The notes below the pieces were generated by a model. It was given only the letters and a program-made list of their open reading frames with translations. It was not told where the DNA came from and searched no databases. Shown here piece after piece: positions 33,492-44,510 of a DNA stretch of 64,000 nt. Every line of letters begins with the position of its first letter. The first letter of the stretch is position 1. Source of the stretch: Orbilia blumenaviensis (lineage: Eukaryota > Ascomycota > Orbiliomycetes > Orbiliales > Orbiliaceae); contig JAVHNS010000002.1 in the NCBI GenBank assembly GCA_036872755.1, forward strand, positions 4,154,001 to 4,218,000, written 5' to 3'. A program made the position numbers and the translations under genes.

Positions 33492-36400
33492 AAGGCCTAG
33501 ATTCCGACCGTCAATTGCTTGAGCTTGACAGGGTCGTCTCGTCACACAAAAAAATCTCCACATATGTCTCTCGCTCGTAAGCAGGGCCTCTCACGGCTGT
33601 ATATCTATTTCACATCTGACCCCAGAATTAAATATTCCGTAGATACGAAGGAACCTCCAGCCTCTCGAAATCCGCCGATACCGTATGTAATGCACCTATA
33701 ATCACTTGACACCATACATATATGCCCTTTACAAACACCGGTTGAAGAAATGTACTGTGATAATGCAACTGTCAAACACCAAGGTATCTCTATGCTTTTC
33801 AGCAACACGCAGCGCTCCACTCTTCATGTCGTGTGATTATGTAGCATGTAGACAGGGTTTACGTTGTGTCGTTTTTTTTTTTTTCCCTCGCTGCGCAAAC
33901 AAGCGGTCCGAGAGAATTTCCAATGCTAGTACTCTCCGGAGGTAAGATTAAATGCACTCAAAAGAAAAGACAAAATGCGGGTAGCCGTCGAAGGAAAACC
34001 TGAGTTACAAAATCAATTCAAGCAGCTCCAGCCGTCGATATCGACGCGTAAAGTGGGTTTCCTCACAACCTATACAGTGACAAGGATGTAAGGCCTGGTA
34101 CCTTAGCTTGGTACCTGGGACGCGAACTCTCTTTTGTGAAAAAGGGAACCCATGTCGATAGCCACTCAGGAGCAAACAGCTCAACAACGACTGGTGGAGC
34201 CATCGGTTCTATACTTTCACCTGAATTCCAGAAAGCTCGAGATCCGCGAGATCCGCCCTGAATCTAGGACGGAAACTCAGCGTCGAATCGAAGGGGGAAA
34301 TATTAATACGTATTATAACACGAATTCCCTTTTTTTATTGCCAGACGTCCATTGGCTAACTAGCTACTCGAATAGTGTCTTCAAGCCATGTATTATAAGG
34401 GATGGCTATGGATTCCATTGAATGCTAGAGCTATCGAGGCGAATGAGCTGAGGCCCCCTCGCTGGCATCTGAGGGCGGCATTCTGAGACTCGGCCTCGGA
34501 GACGAGCTCTCCCCCTTGTAGCTCTTACCTAACAGGATATGAATCAATAATTCCCCAGATTGTTGGCTTCGACGCTAGCCTAATCCATCTCGATCCCAGT
34601 GTTTTAACCCGAGGCGGAAAGTATCTTGATTACCAGGGCCTCCGGATCAAGAATCAAGATTAAGATCAAGGGTCATTAAATTACACGGACAGATCGATGT
34701 ACCATTGCTCTTGACGATTGATCCTATGCTCGGCTAACTACGGCGACGGGCCTTAAAGATGTGATATTTAATGCGGCATTCTCGAATCCTTAAGTTTCTG
34801 ATATTGTCCGCGCACATGTAGCGTTATCACGATAAAGCAGGTGCAAATGTGCGCAGCGGGAGATGTGATGTGATATCGCTGTGCCAGTTCACGCAATTAT
34901 CTCCTCATCCACTAGCTGCCACTTTCGCTAGCTAACACGTCAACCAGCTAGCGAATCATAAACCCGATACCAATTCCTCTTCACCAATATCCCTAATACC
35001 GAGTATCTACTGGGTCACTTTTTATTTGTTATATGTCGTTCAGTTATATAAGTATTTAACTTTTGTTTCTTGTTTTTGACTGATACGAAAAAAAAGAGGG
35101 TTTTCGGTATTTTTAGCTGCGGCATCCCAGCCGTCGTTGCAGGATGCATCATCGCCTAAACATGTGTAGACAGCGCATAGGCTCCAGGGTGCTTTCGTTC
35201 GAAATGTTGCATGTATATACCATGTAACATCAATATGACGAGGGATACCGAATGTTATCGATATTTGTGACACAGCTGGAGATACTGATGTGTTCGTACT
35301 TGGAATTGAGTTCCGGACTACTAAAACAATTCACCGATGGTAGATCAGGCCGACATTAGAGTGGTTCTGCAAGCATTCTTGTTTATAATACTACAAAATT
35401 ACGAGAAAAATAATAATGTAGCGTGCCATGAGTGCATAATCTTGAAACCTGAGCGATATTTCCGTCGAGGATGTGAGTAAATATTATACACAAACCATTG
35501 AGTAAGCACTAGACCTATATAGTATCAGCGGTGTGACTAACTATACGTCCCCCTTCTCGACTGATCGACTACATGAATAGGAGAGGTGTTCACTTAGTGT
35601 TGCTGAATATATTCCCTTTGCTGAGGATCGATTGTCTCGCTGTTGACCTCAGATCGGTAAAATTTGATATAGGATGCGACCTCCTCCTGGCTGATTGATA
35701 ATTTGATGAAGGAGGATATCGACATGGTTGTAATATTAGCGTCGATAAAGACAGCCGGCAATATTCCATTTACGTCCCGAACGTTCTATATTGAGTGCGA
35801 GATATTAGTTTAAAATGTAGTACGAGGAGCTCTAGGGGATTTAATATGGATGGCCATGTTGTTATTGATTCTAGGTATATGAGTAAGGTAATTTGCTGCT
35901 CGCGACCCCATATGAACGAAAATACCTAGAGAAAAGACCATATATAAGGGTAAAGTCGACCAAACTCGGGTCGGCTACGGGGTCCGGCGCCCGAAATCAT
36001 GGAATCTGCTGCCTAATTGGTTTCCCGTTAGTCCGACAGGATCATGACCCCGAAAATTGCGTAAATAATCCTCGTTCTAGAGTGAATATAGACTCCCACC
36101 AGAGTTGAAGCCATGTCCTGAATCGTCCAATGGATCCTGTCTCGGGCCGGTTCGCCCATCGGAATCCTGCGTTGTCGGTCTCAAAATGCAACAAACCCGC
36201 AAAACTAGCGGCGAACTCTCCTAGTCTCGGTGTGTCGGCCAGTCTCAGTCGCCAAAGCACATGGATGGCTCGCACGCCGCGCCCTCGATGGGTCCGTTTT
36301 GAGCTGGACCGAGGCACATTATGGACCCAACTAGAGCTCGTCTTTCGGCGCTCAACTTTCCCGGGCAGGCGGCGGTAAGTAAGGCTCATTTTGATTCCCT

Positions 36401-36744
36401 CGGCCAGGATTCAGTCGCTCACGCTTACCAATGAACAAACGCCGACCGAGCCGTTTATAAACTTTGGACCCTGCGCCGGACCTGACAAATGCATTCATCC
36501 TATGAGCTTGAATCTGCAAGGCCGCCTATAGACGAAGCAAGAAATTTATACACTATCCCGCCAAGCCCGGTTGGAAAATTTTTGGCTTCATACCATCTAG
36601 AGGCCCCGCTTCTGAGTCCATTGTCTAATTTTTCTTTCTCTCTATTTGATACCCCGGATTTCGGACTTTTATATCAACGCTTTTTTTTTTATCTGTAGTT
36701 TTCTAATAATACCTTTTTTTTTTATATATATTTTTATACACAAA

Positions 36745-38099
36745 ATGGTGTCCCTTGCAGCAGCGCTTTGTCGCACAGCATTCCCGCCCGCCAGCCGCTA
36801 CCTCCTCCGCAGAGCAGGTCTACTAGTCCCATTGCATGCCTTCCCCTCCATTGTCCCCTCAGTGCCCAGCCACACCTCGCTCATCGCACACCAGCCACAT
36901 GCACTCTCTTCTAGGAAAGTTTCAAAATTCCACACAACAACACAGAATGCCTCATCGCATGCCCCAATGTCGTTCTCGGATTTGTCAACCCGCAAGAAAG
37001 TGACGATCAATACTTTGCGTAAGATGTATCAAAATGGGGAAAAGATTACAATGCTGACTGCCCATGATTTCCCGAGTGGGCTACTGGCAGATCAGGCAGG
37101 GATCGATGTTGTGCTTGTCGGCGATAGTTTGGCCATGGTGGGTTTAGGGATGGAGGTTAGTATTTTTGGAATCCGCTTTTTTCCCTCTGTATAGCAATCT
37201 TTCCGCAATAAATGACCGGAAAAAACTAACAATTGAATTCGGAGTAGGATACAAATCAAATAACATTAGATGTAAGTACTATCAATTCGAAATACATGCA
37301 AGAAATGCGCCGCTAAAGAAAAATACAGGATATGCTCCATCACTCTCGTGCAGTGGCTCGTGGTGTTCGTTCTGCCTTTGTTGTCACCGATCTCCCTATG
37401 GGCTCCTACGAGCTCTCACCCCAGCAAGCTCTCCAGTCCTCGATCTCTCTTGTCCAGCGTGGCCGTGCCACTAGTGTCAAGATCGAGGGTGGTAAGGAAA
37501 TCGCCCCTACTATCAAAACTATCACAGATATTGGAATACCCGTTTTAGCGCATATCGGGCTTACCCCACAGCGACAAGGGAGCTTGGGTGGTTTTGTAGT
37601 ACAGTCTAAAACGGCGGCATCGGCTTCAAAGCTTTTAAGCGACGCTCTAGCAGTGCAGGATGCCGGTGCATGGGGGGTGGTTCTTGAAGCGGTCCCCGCT
37701 GATGTGGCGAAGTTGGTCACTGAAGCGCTTGATATTCCCACAATCGGGATCGGGGCTGGTGACGGAACTAGCGGGCAGGTTTTGGTACAGATTGATATGT
37801 TGGGGAATTTCCCCTCTGGACGTTTTCTGCCAAAATTTGTGAAGAAGTATGCGGATGTTTTTGAGGTTAGCAGAAAGGCTATCGGAGATTTTCGAGGTTA
37901 GCAGTTCTAGCCCTTCTTTTATTTTTGGGATGGAAGCTAAATATTATATCTTTTAGACGAGGTCAAAGCAGGCACATACCCTGCTCAAGAACATACATAC
38001 CCCGTAAAGGAAAAAGAGGTGGCGGAGTTTAGAAAAATCATTGAAAAAAGGAAGGCGGAAATCGAGGCCAGTAAGGAAAAGAGGCGCGGCTTCGAATAA
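36745..38099 (+). CDS. panB: 3-methyl-2-oxobutanoate hydroxymethyltransferase (KPHMT)
   Basis: First committed enzyme of pantothenate (coenzyme A precursor) synthesis: transfers a one-carbon unit from methylene-THF to alpha-ketoisovalerate, giving ketopantoate. Exons 36745-37155, 37248-37271, 37329-37896, 37957-38099; 1146 nt, 381 aa. Introns of 92, 57 and 60 bp keep frame. The second exon is only 24 nt (encodes DTNQITLD), needed to join GLGME to [12 protein letters not shown]. The first 70 residues are Arg/Ser/Ala-rich without acids, a mitochondrial presequence. Catalytic features of the TIM-barrel family are visible: Mg-binding VGDSL and TDLPMG, the general-base Glu in GVVLEAVP, and IGIGAG. 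The C-terminus is a fungal Lys/Glu-rich helix. Yeast counterpart: ECM31. A T-rich leader directly precedes the ATG. Confidence 0.96.
37248..37271 (+). other. 24-nt microexon of panB
   Basis: Bounded by acceptor AGTAG and donor GTAAGT; adds eight residues in frame. Skipping it would keep frame but delete part of the conserved GMED-TN-x-TL segment just after the Mg-binding loop. Confidence 0.9.
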
Positions 38100-39031
38100 A
38101 ATGATTCATTAAGTGGGACAACCACAAACTGTCTGTTTACGTATCCTCGGCGGCTTATAGTCTATACCTTTTGCATGAATCATTTCTTTCACTCGTTGAT
38201 TCTTCGCATTACATTGGCGGAGCGATTTGATAGCATTTTTGTTATGGCGTTCATTTTATATAACTTCAGGACGGCTAAGCCAGGGTTCAATGTATGAATG
38301 CCCCAAGATATCTCATAAATTCTCATTATCCACTTTAAACTTCTGGGTTCTTCGGGATATTTGGTAGAGGCTGGTATACGGGACTAAGATTCTCTCGGCC
38401 TGTGATCGGAATTCGTAGTAGAATCAGCAAATAAACGAATTCGTTCTGTAGTCCTTATACGTTTTTGTTTAGAAAACCGTAGAGGATTAAGAAACTAGTT
38501 TGAATATCAATATGACTAGCTCACTGCTATAGCGCTAGTTCTTTATAAATAAAATAGCATTGGAGCAATCAGGAGTCTGTAATTCTTTTCTCAAGTTACA
38601 CTGATAACTAGGTATATATTTAGGTATTATTTTCTATGTTTTAAGTTTTGCAAAATCTGCAGCCAGTAAATGGCTACGAGACTGGCAAAGGTGAACAGTC
38701 TCGATGAAATCTATATTGATTCCTTTACGCGTATACACCCTCAGCTGAGAAAGAGACTTATAACCACGCCAATCCAAAAGGATACCATAGAAATCTACCA
38801 AGCAATCAAAACGGCCCCCTTACTAGAGTGAAACCATAACCTTTTCTTCTAATTTTTTTTTTTTCCAAGTCAGGGAAAATTGAATGCCATGCTTGTAGGA
38901 ATCAGTGTAAATCGGTATATTGCGACGTCTACCGAAAGCTAAGTCCTCTGATATATTCTGATTAAAAATGACCGATACATCGGGTACCAAGGATTTGAGA
39001 AGGAAAATTAACTAACCTTCTGGGGAAGTAT
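38100..39031. other. Convergent intergenic region (panB / metallothionein-like)
   Basis: Contains 3' UTRs of panB (+) and the metallothionein-like gene (-). AT-rich, with a T run near 38857-38867. No gene seen. Confidence 0.6.
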
Positions 39032-39490
39032 TTAAACCTTGCACTTGCATGCCGCACCGCATTTGCAGGGCCCTCCTGACTTACAACCACATCCCCGAAC
39101 TGCGGAACCACTGCTTTCTGCGACCGGGCCATCGGCAGAACCACTCTTTTCGCACTTACAATTATCCCCACATTTGCACGCCCCTTTGTCTAAGCAACCG
39201 CAATTGACCTTCTCGCCACAGGTGCACCCTGGGCCACATTTACACTCCTCGCCCTTTCCTTTACATCCACAGTCCTGGACGGTTCCACAATCGCAGCTAT
39301 CGCCACAAGTACACCTTTTACCACCCCCACATCCGCAGTCCTTATCTGCGGAACAAGTACAGTTTGAGTCACAAGTACAAGCACCACCCGATTTGCAAGA
39401 ACATTTTGAGGCGGCATCCTTTTTCTCAGAAGGGGATGACTCTTTTCTTTTCCCGAAGATAGGATTGAGGAGGTTTTGAAGGGCGGACAT
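39032..39490 (-). CDS. Metallothionein-like protein, 30 Cys in 15 CxC pairs
   Basis: 152-aa single-exon frame from ATG 39490 (MSALQNLLNPIFGKRKESS). After a 29-residue Cys-free N-terminus there are 24 cysteines in residues 30-113, a 20-residue Cys-free linker, and six more in 134-150. Every cysteine sits in a C-x-C pair (15 pairs), usually spaced by 3-6 Gly/Lys/Asp/Ser residues, e.g. ACTCDSNCTCSADKDCGC. There is no His, Trp or Tyr and one Phe, as expected of a thiolate-cluster metal chelator. Long multi-cluster fungal metallothioneins are known (for example Cryptococcus CMT1/CMT2), and this has that character; metal preference (Cu(I), Zn, Cd) cannot be read from sequence. No signal peptide, so it should be cytosolic. 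The open frame on the opposite strand is a shadow. Confidence 0.88.
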   Translation of the reverse strand: MSALQNLLNPIFGKRKESSPSEKKDAASKCSCKSGGACTCDSNCTCSADKDCGCGGGKRCTCGDSCDCGTVQDCGCKGKGEECKCGPGCTCGEKVNCGCLDKGACKCGDNCKCEKSGSADGPVAESSGSAVRGCGCKSGGPCKCGAACKCKV

Positions 39491-42162
39491 GATGGACTAG
39501 CTTGGGGAGTTTATGGATATCTTGGGTAATGGGATGGTAAAATGAGCTCTTCAGATGATGAAATTTTAGAGTAGAAGCTATGTATAAAGGAGTAAAAGTT
39601 AGAAATATTCGGTAGAAACAGGGTACTTGGAATATAGCGAGCAGGAAACAGAAACTTACTCGAGTTTTTGGATCTTGTTTAGTTTCCTTGACCCCGTTTA
39701 ACAAATAGTAGAGCCTGGGGACAAACAAGCGAGTGGAGCACGATTGAGGGCTTTTTATTTTATTTTGCGCGATCAGAGCCTAGAGATGGTTTACTCTAGG
39801 AGAAGGTGGAGGCCATGGGAGGGTATGCGGGGCTTTTTATGGGCATGGGAAGTACGTGGGGGAAAATTCTTTCGTTTATGGTTCAGAGCTTTGGCCACTC
39901 CTCGAATCCCCTCTTCGATTATAAATAATCAGGTAGGATTTAGCGAGGGGATACTGCTGTTTGCAGACATGTTGACAGTGCTCTGCAAGGGATCAGCAGG
40001 GCGTGTTTAAGGTTTGAGATTTGCGTGCCCCTCGATCTCTAACTCTAATGAATGATAAAGGTTAAGGCGGTGTATTACACGTATAGTGAAAGCCATTATT
40101 ATCAGCAATAGCTATAATACCCAATTTTCGAAACTTATATAAATATTTTTCTTGCATATGGCTATCTAGTTACGTATATATTTGCAGTAATGCCCCCAGA
40201 CTTTGAAGTTATTCGCCTGAAGAAGACTCTCAAAATGGGTTTCTTACCTGTAGACCGCGTAATACTATGGTATAACAGATACTAACGAAACAACTCTAAC
40301 TTGAAGTCCAGGTATTCAAAAGGCGGAAGGGTTTATAAGCTCGATGCTTGTTGATTGCCGAGGAAACGGGCTCTGTGGACTCGAGTCGATCCAGCCAACA
40401 TTATCCATAATTAGACCATTTGTCGTATAGTCCGCGAAATATCACACATAAATGCGTTATCTACATTTTTGCCTACTGCGGGCGTTTCATTCCGAGATCC
40501 AAAGCGTTTAAATGTTTGGTCTTACGATGTATATTTGCTATACATGTTCATGATGGGTGCTGATATATGTATTAATATTCACTCCTTATACATATTAACT
40601 ATATGCTGACGATGTATATACTGAACCACTCTAATGGTATATTAAAGGTTTTCCTTCATAAGCCTGGAATGGGTGATGCGCCTGGTGGCTCGGCTTAACT
40701 GGCGGGATCCAATATTAATAGAATTCACTTAGCTTAGAGCGTCGGCTAGGGGCGTTAGATCTATCAGCTTGCATGGATAGGTATATTTTCACCGCGGCAT
40801 AGTTAGCAAGATAACTTCTGTCCGGATCCTGATATTGAGCCTCCTGAGTAGAAAGATTATTCCCAAGACATGCTCCGTATAAGGGACATGTGGGGGGGTC
40901 TAGCTATTGGAAGAGGGGCCAAGGAGGAGAAACTTGTTGCATCTTGCGTGTTGCGAAATTTCGACGCCTCGTGGGCTGCTTGAAAGCATTCTAGTGGTAG
41001 CAGGTGTCACCCTGCTTGTTTCTTTTTAATCTACCCAGCTATCAGTCTACAAGGAAGGCATAGCAATATCCGTATCCTTCTCCCTATCTTTGTGTTCTTT
41101 CCCGAGCGCGAGCTGCGCAATGCCTAGAGAGGATCAGAAAGTTGCTAAGATGTTTAAATTTTCTGTGGATCTCGGATGCTCTATCCTCATCTGAACGAAT
41201 GCATGAAACATGCAACCAATTTTGGCCATCTCTCAAAACGGAGGACACGTAATCTTGGCGGCATATGGGAATATTTTCCATTATTTTAATTTTTTCTCCC
41301 CTCGCGCACTAGAGCTATAGAGATATTAATGAGTAAATGGGGTCTATGATCCTGCTTGCCGATTATCCGGTGGTATACTAGTATACTGGTTCAGTTATCG
41401 CCGCAGACAAAGACTCCGTCCGGTTTCACGGGGCGAATTTAAATGCTGTCTGCGAAATCTGACATTCGTGTCACTGCACTGCCCAGTCTTAGGAAAACAA
41501 GCTTTTGCTTAGTGTTTGATGGTCCATCTTGGCTTTTCGGGAAGTTAGGCGACCTTGGTGATAGTCATCAGAGCCTCTCTTCTATAGATCTAAGGTCTGA
41601 ACGTTAAACACGATATTCGTTTTTCCTTTTTCCTGCTTGGTAAACCTTTCCAAGCTGTTCTCGCTTCATCTCAAATATAATACCATTCGTATGAACACCG
41701 CATGATTATATCGCATATGCATGAATTTGGGGGTATTGAGCCCCGCTAAGCTCCCAGATTGGAACCATCGATTCGAGCATACATTGCTGGCCTCGTTCGT
41801 GATCCCCTCGACTCAAACTTCCCCTAAGCGCCCAGAATACGCCATAAAACTGTCTGAAAACAAACCATCGTTTCTCTAAGTCCCTGGCTTCCAACTATTG
41901 CCACTAATTTCACCCCTCTCTTGTAGCATGATATGTTATGGTTACTTTTTTTTCATCTTAAAAAGAAGCCCCGAGAGAGTGGTATAAGACAGTGCCATCC
42001 CGCCGTGCCAAGTCTCTTGGAGCTTCAGATTGATCAGCTATTGTAATTCCTTCTACGTTCGCTTCCAAGCTTTAAATATCTATCCTGTTTTTGTTTCGAT
42101 TTTTTTCCCTTTCTAAACACTCTTTTACCTAAATTTTCTACTGGGGTGTCCGATATTGAAAT
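39491..42162. other. Divergent intergenic region (metallothionein-like / CAX)
   Basis: Promoter side of both the metallothionein-like gene and the CAX gene. AT-rich blocks at 40040-40640. I looked for, but could not call with confidence, metal-response elements. Short frames (39744-40010, 41084-41281, 41706-41894) have no family features. A pyrimidine-rich leader (42080-42140) precedes the CAX start. Confidence 0.55.
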
Positions 42163-43940
42163 ATGTCAAAGGATCAGGGCATTGACGTGAATGTCACAGA
42201 ACCGGAGAAGGTTTGGCGGTCCGGGTCTCGAGATGATGGCAGTGTATCACCAACAGGTGGACAGTTCCCCCGAGGTGATGAGGAAACAATTGGGTTCTGG
42301 CGGACATCGACTAAAACAGCAGATGATGATCACGCCGAAAGGATTGCGGAGGGGATCCCAAATCCCTTTCGGTTCCATCCCGTCAAAATTGTAACAATTA
42401 CTGCGAAGAGCACGTCAAGATTGAGTTCATATACTCATGTTTTATTGCCCGCCATCCCAGTCGGCATAGCCCTATGGTATACGAGTCGAGCTACGAATCC
42501 TATATTGGTTTTTGTCTTTAATTTTATTGCCATGATCCCCAGTGGGAATCTGTTGGCTTTTGGAGCGGGGGAGCTACAGCATCGGTTGCCAAAGGTATGG
42601 GTTGGCTTCAAGGCCCTATTTGGGACACAACTAACTTGATAATAGACCTTGGGTGCCTCTCTTGAGATATTTACTGGTGCTATTGTTGAAATTATCATCT
42701 GCGTTATTTTACTCGTTGACCATCAATATGAGGTCGTACGCGCTGCTCTACTCGGGTCTATGTTTGCAAACCTCCTTCTAATCTCTGGTGCTTGTTTCTT
42801 GGCTGGTGGAATCGCTGTAAGTTTATGGAGGCTATAGACCTTGTCCTCGAGAGTATTAAGGCTAACATAAGATGGGACTATGTAGTGGAAAGAGCAAAAG
42901 ATCGCTCCATATGTCATCGAAGTTTCGAGTGCAGCTCTACTAGTCAGTGCTGTCGGCACTGTAGCACCGAGTTTGTTCTTTCAGACTATACAGTATCGAA
43001 AAGATATTAACGAACACCGAGCGGAAATGAGGGTGTTGAGGGTTAGTAGGGTAGTCAGTATCGGGCTTTTGTTTTCATATTTTTGGTAGGGAAAAATGTC
43101 AATCTGAATCAAGTTTAGGGCGAGGAGCTGGGTGGTTCCTAGGCCCTGCTTGATTCGTGAATGTGAAATTTCAGCTAACATACGGCTTATTCGGTAGCTT
43201 TCTTTTCTTTCAGCTTCACACCCACAGCGCTGGCTTCCACCGCGTTCTTGAGCGAGCTGAGAGCATTTATGTTGGTAGAAAGCAATACCGCAAGAAGCTT
43301 TCTGTCCTAGAAGCTCTTTTCGTTAGTATTGTTGGGCTGGTATGCGTTTCCTTCTGCGCTTACTTCCTGGTTCGAGAGATCCCAGGAATCGTAGAGGAAC
43401 ATGATATATCAGAGTTATTCATGGGTCTTATTCTGGTGCCCCTGATTGAGAAGACATCTGAACATTTGACAGCATTGAACCAAGCATGGGATAGTATGTT
43501 CCCCGGCTTCGATTTGGCCAGAAGGCCTGAGAATTAGAGGCTTAATACTAAAACGCAACTTAGACCAAATCGACCTCGCCATATATCATTGCCTCGGCTC
43601 TACGATCCAAACCGCATTGTTAGTCACTCCGCTTATTGTCATGGTAGGGTGGGCGATGGACTTGGACATGGACCTCAACTTCCAGCTTTTTGTGGCGTTG
43701 TCACTACTATTTGCTATTCTTGTTGTTGGGAACTTCATGCGAGATGGTAAAACTCACTGGCTGAAGGGAATCTTCTTGTTGATGGTTTACTATGTGCTGG
43801 CAGTTGCCGCGTTCAATGACCCTAATGAGAAGAAGGAAGCTTGGGGGATGGCTGTTAGAGAAGGTGTTGAAGCTATGCATCATGCTGCTGCTGCGGCCAA
43901 GGTACGGGAAGGCCATAAGAGCTTGTTTAAGTTTTTGTAG
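42163..43940 (+). CDS. CAX-type cation/H+ exchanger, divergent
   Basis: Integral membrane antiporter of the Ca2+:cation superfamily, probably vacuolar, expected to exchange Ca2+ or another divalent cation for protons. Exons 42163-42594, 42646-42816, 42886-43041, 43175-43493, 43564-43940; 1455 nt, 484 aa. Four introns of 51-133 bp have GT/AG ends and keep frame. A hydrophilic N-terminus of about 75 residues is followed by about 11 hydrophobic segments in two homologous halves: half 1 with TLGASLEIFTGAIVEII and GSMFANLLLISGACF; half 2 with EKTSEHLTALNQAWDNQIDL and LGSTIQTALLVTP. The usual alpha-repeat motifs GNAVE and GNAAEH are changed to TGAIVE (E159) and EKTSEH (E349, H350); the key acidic residues remain. 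So the fold is clear but the ion may differ from the yeast Vcx1 type. Confidence 0.88.
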
Positions 43941-44510
43941 AACTCGGCAATTTTCATTTTTAATATCTTTCTTTCTTTATATGTGGCGTTAACACAGGTT
44001 TGATATATTGCCTTTTTTACAAGGTGCGACTTATAGTTGGCAATAGTTTCCATTGGTATTAGTACCATAGAGGGAGGGTGCGTTTTCCAGACCATCTACC
44101 AAATGTATGACAGTCTTCAATTAGATTTCGTGATGGTCAAGATATATTAAGGGGACTTGGAGGTGTCTTCGACACGTACCTCAGAGTCCTCCAAAAAAAA
44201 AAAAAAAGCACCATTTCCCTACGATTATTGGACGTGAATCGATACTGCAGACCCTCATTAGTCTCGTAGTATGTGGCAATTTGGTATGAGGATGGATTTT
44301 AATCTAATATTACCTAGGTATACTCAAGTAGCCAAGTACTCAAGTTGTTTTAAGTATGGTCGTTGGCTGAGTACCTAGGTACTTACGCAGTTAATAGATC
44401 AGTATTTGTTGCATTTTGCGCGTTGTTTCCCGGCACCTCTTCCCGCGCTCAAAGGCCAGCCCACCTGTTTCCACTACCACCAGCGACACATCTGGCGATG
44501 TTAACCCGGC
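43941..44510. other. Short intergenic region upstream of GPI16
   Basis: 3' UTR of the CAX gene and promoter of the GPI16 gene. Contains an A run at about 44193-44207 and a TACCTAGGTA-type palindromic island at 44310-44392. No gene seen. Confidence 0.6.

Larger units (their letters stand above)
28241..36744. other. 8.5-kb gene desert
   Basis: The longest region without a supportable gene. It starts with the promoter/leader side of the 667-aa gene (purine tracts 28740-28830, GA-rich 29130-29220 and 29455-29525). Then come (TGTA)n-type repeats at about 29260-29365, an A/T-rich tract 31440-31490, a 20-nt A run at 31740-31759, and a GAA/GAG triplet tract at about 33455-33490. GC content seems higher at 35940-36480, just before the panB leader. 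Frames at 29556-30128, 31738-32094 and 36042-36389 overlap others on the opposite strand and show no family features. Confidence 0.5.

Noticed and set aside
33340..33580. Poly-Arg and poly-Leu frames
   Set aside because: Produced by the GAA/GAG triplet repeat.
36042..36389. 115-codon frame with ATG upstream of panB
   Set aside because: GC-rich block open on both strands; Arg/Ser-rich with no recognisable motif.
39039..39479. 146-codon open frame opposite the metallothionein-like gene
   Set aside because: The CxC-rich codons on the minus strand cannot create stops on the plus strand; the Pro/His/Gln-rich product is a mirror artefact.
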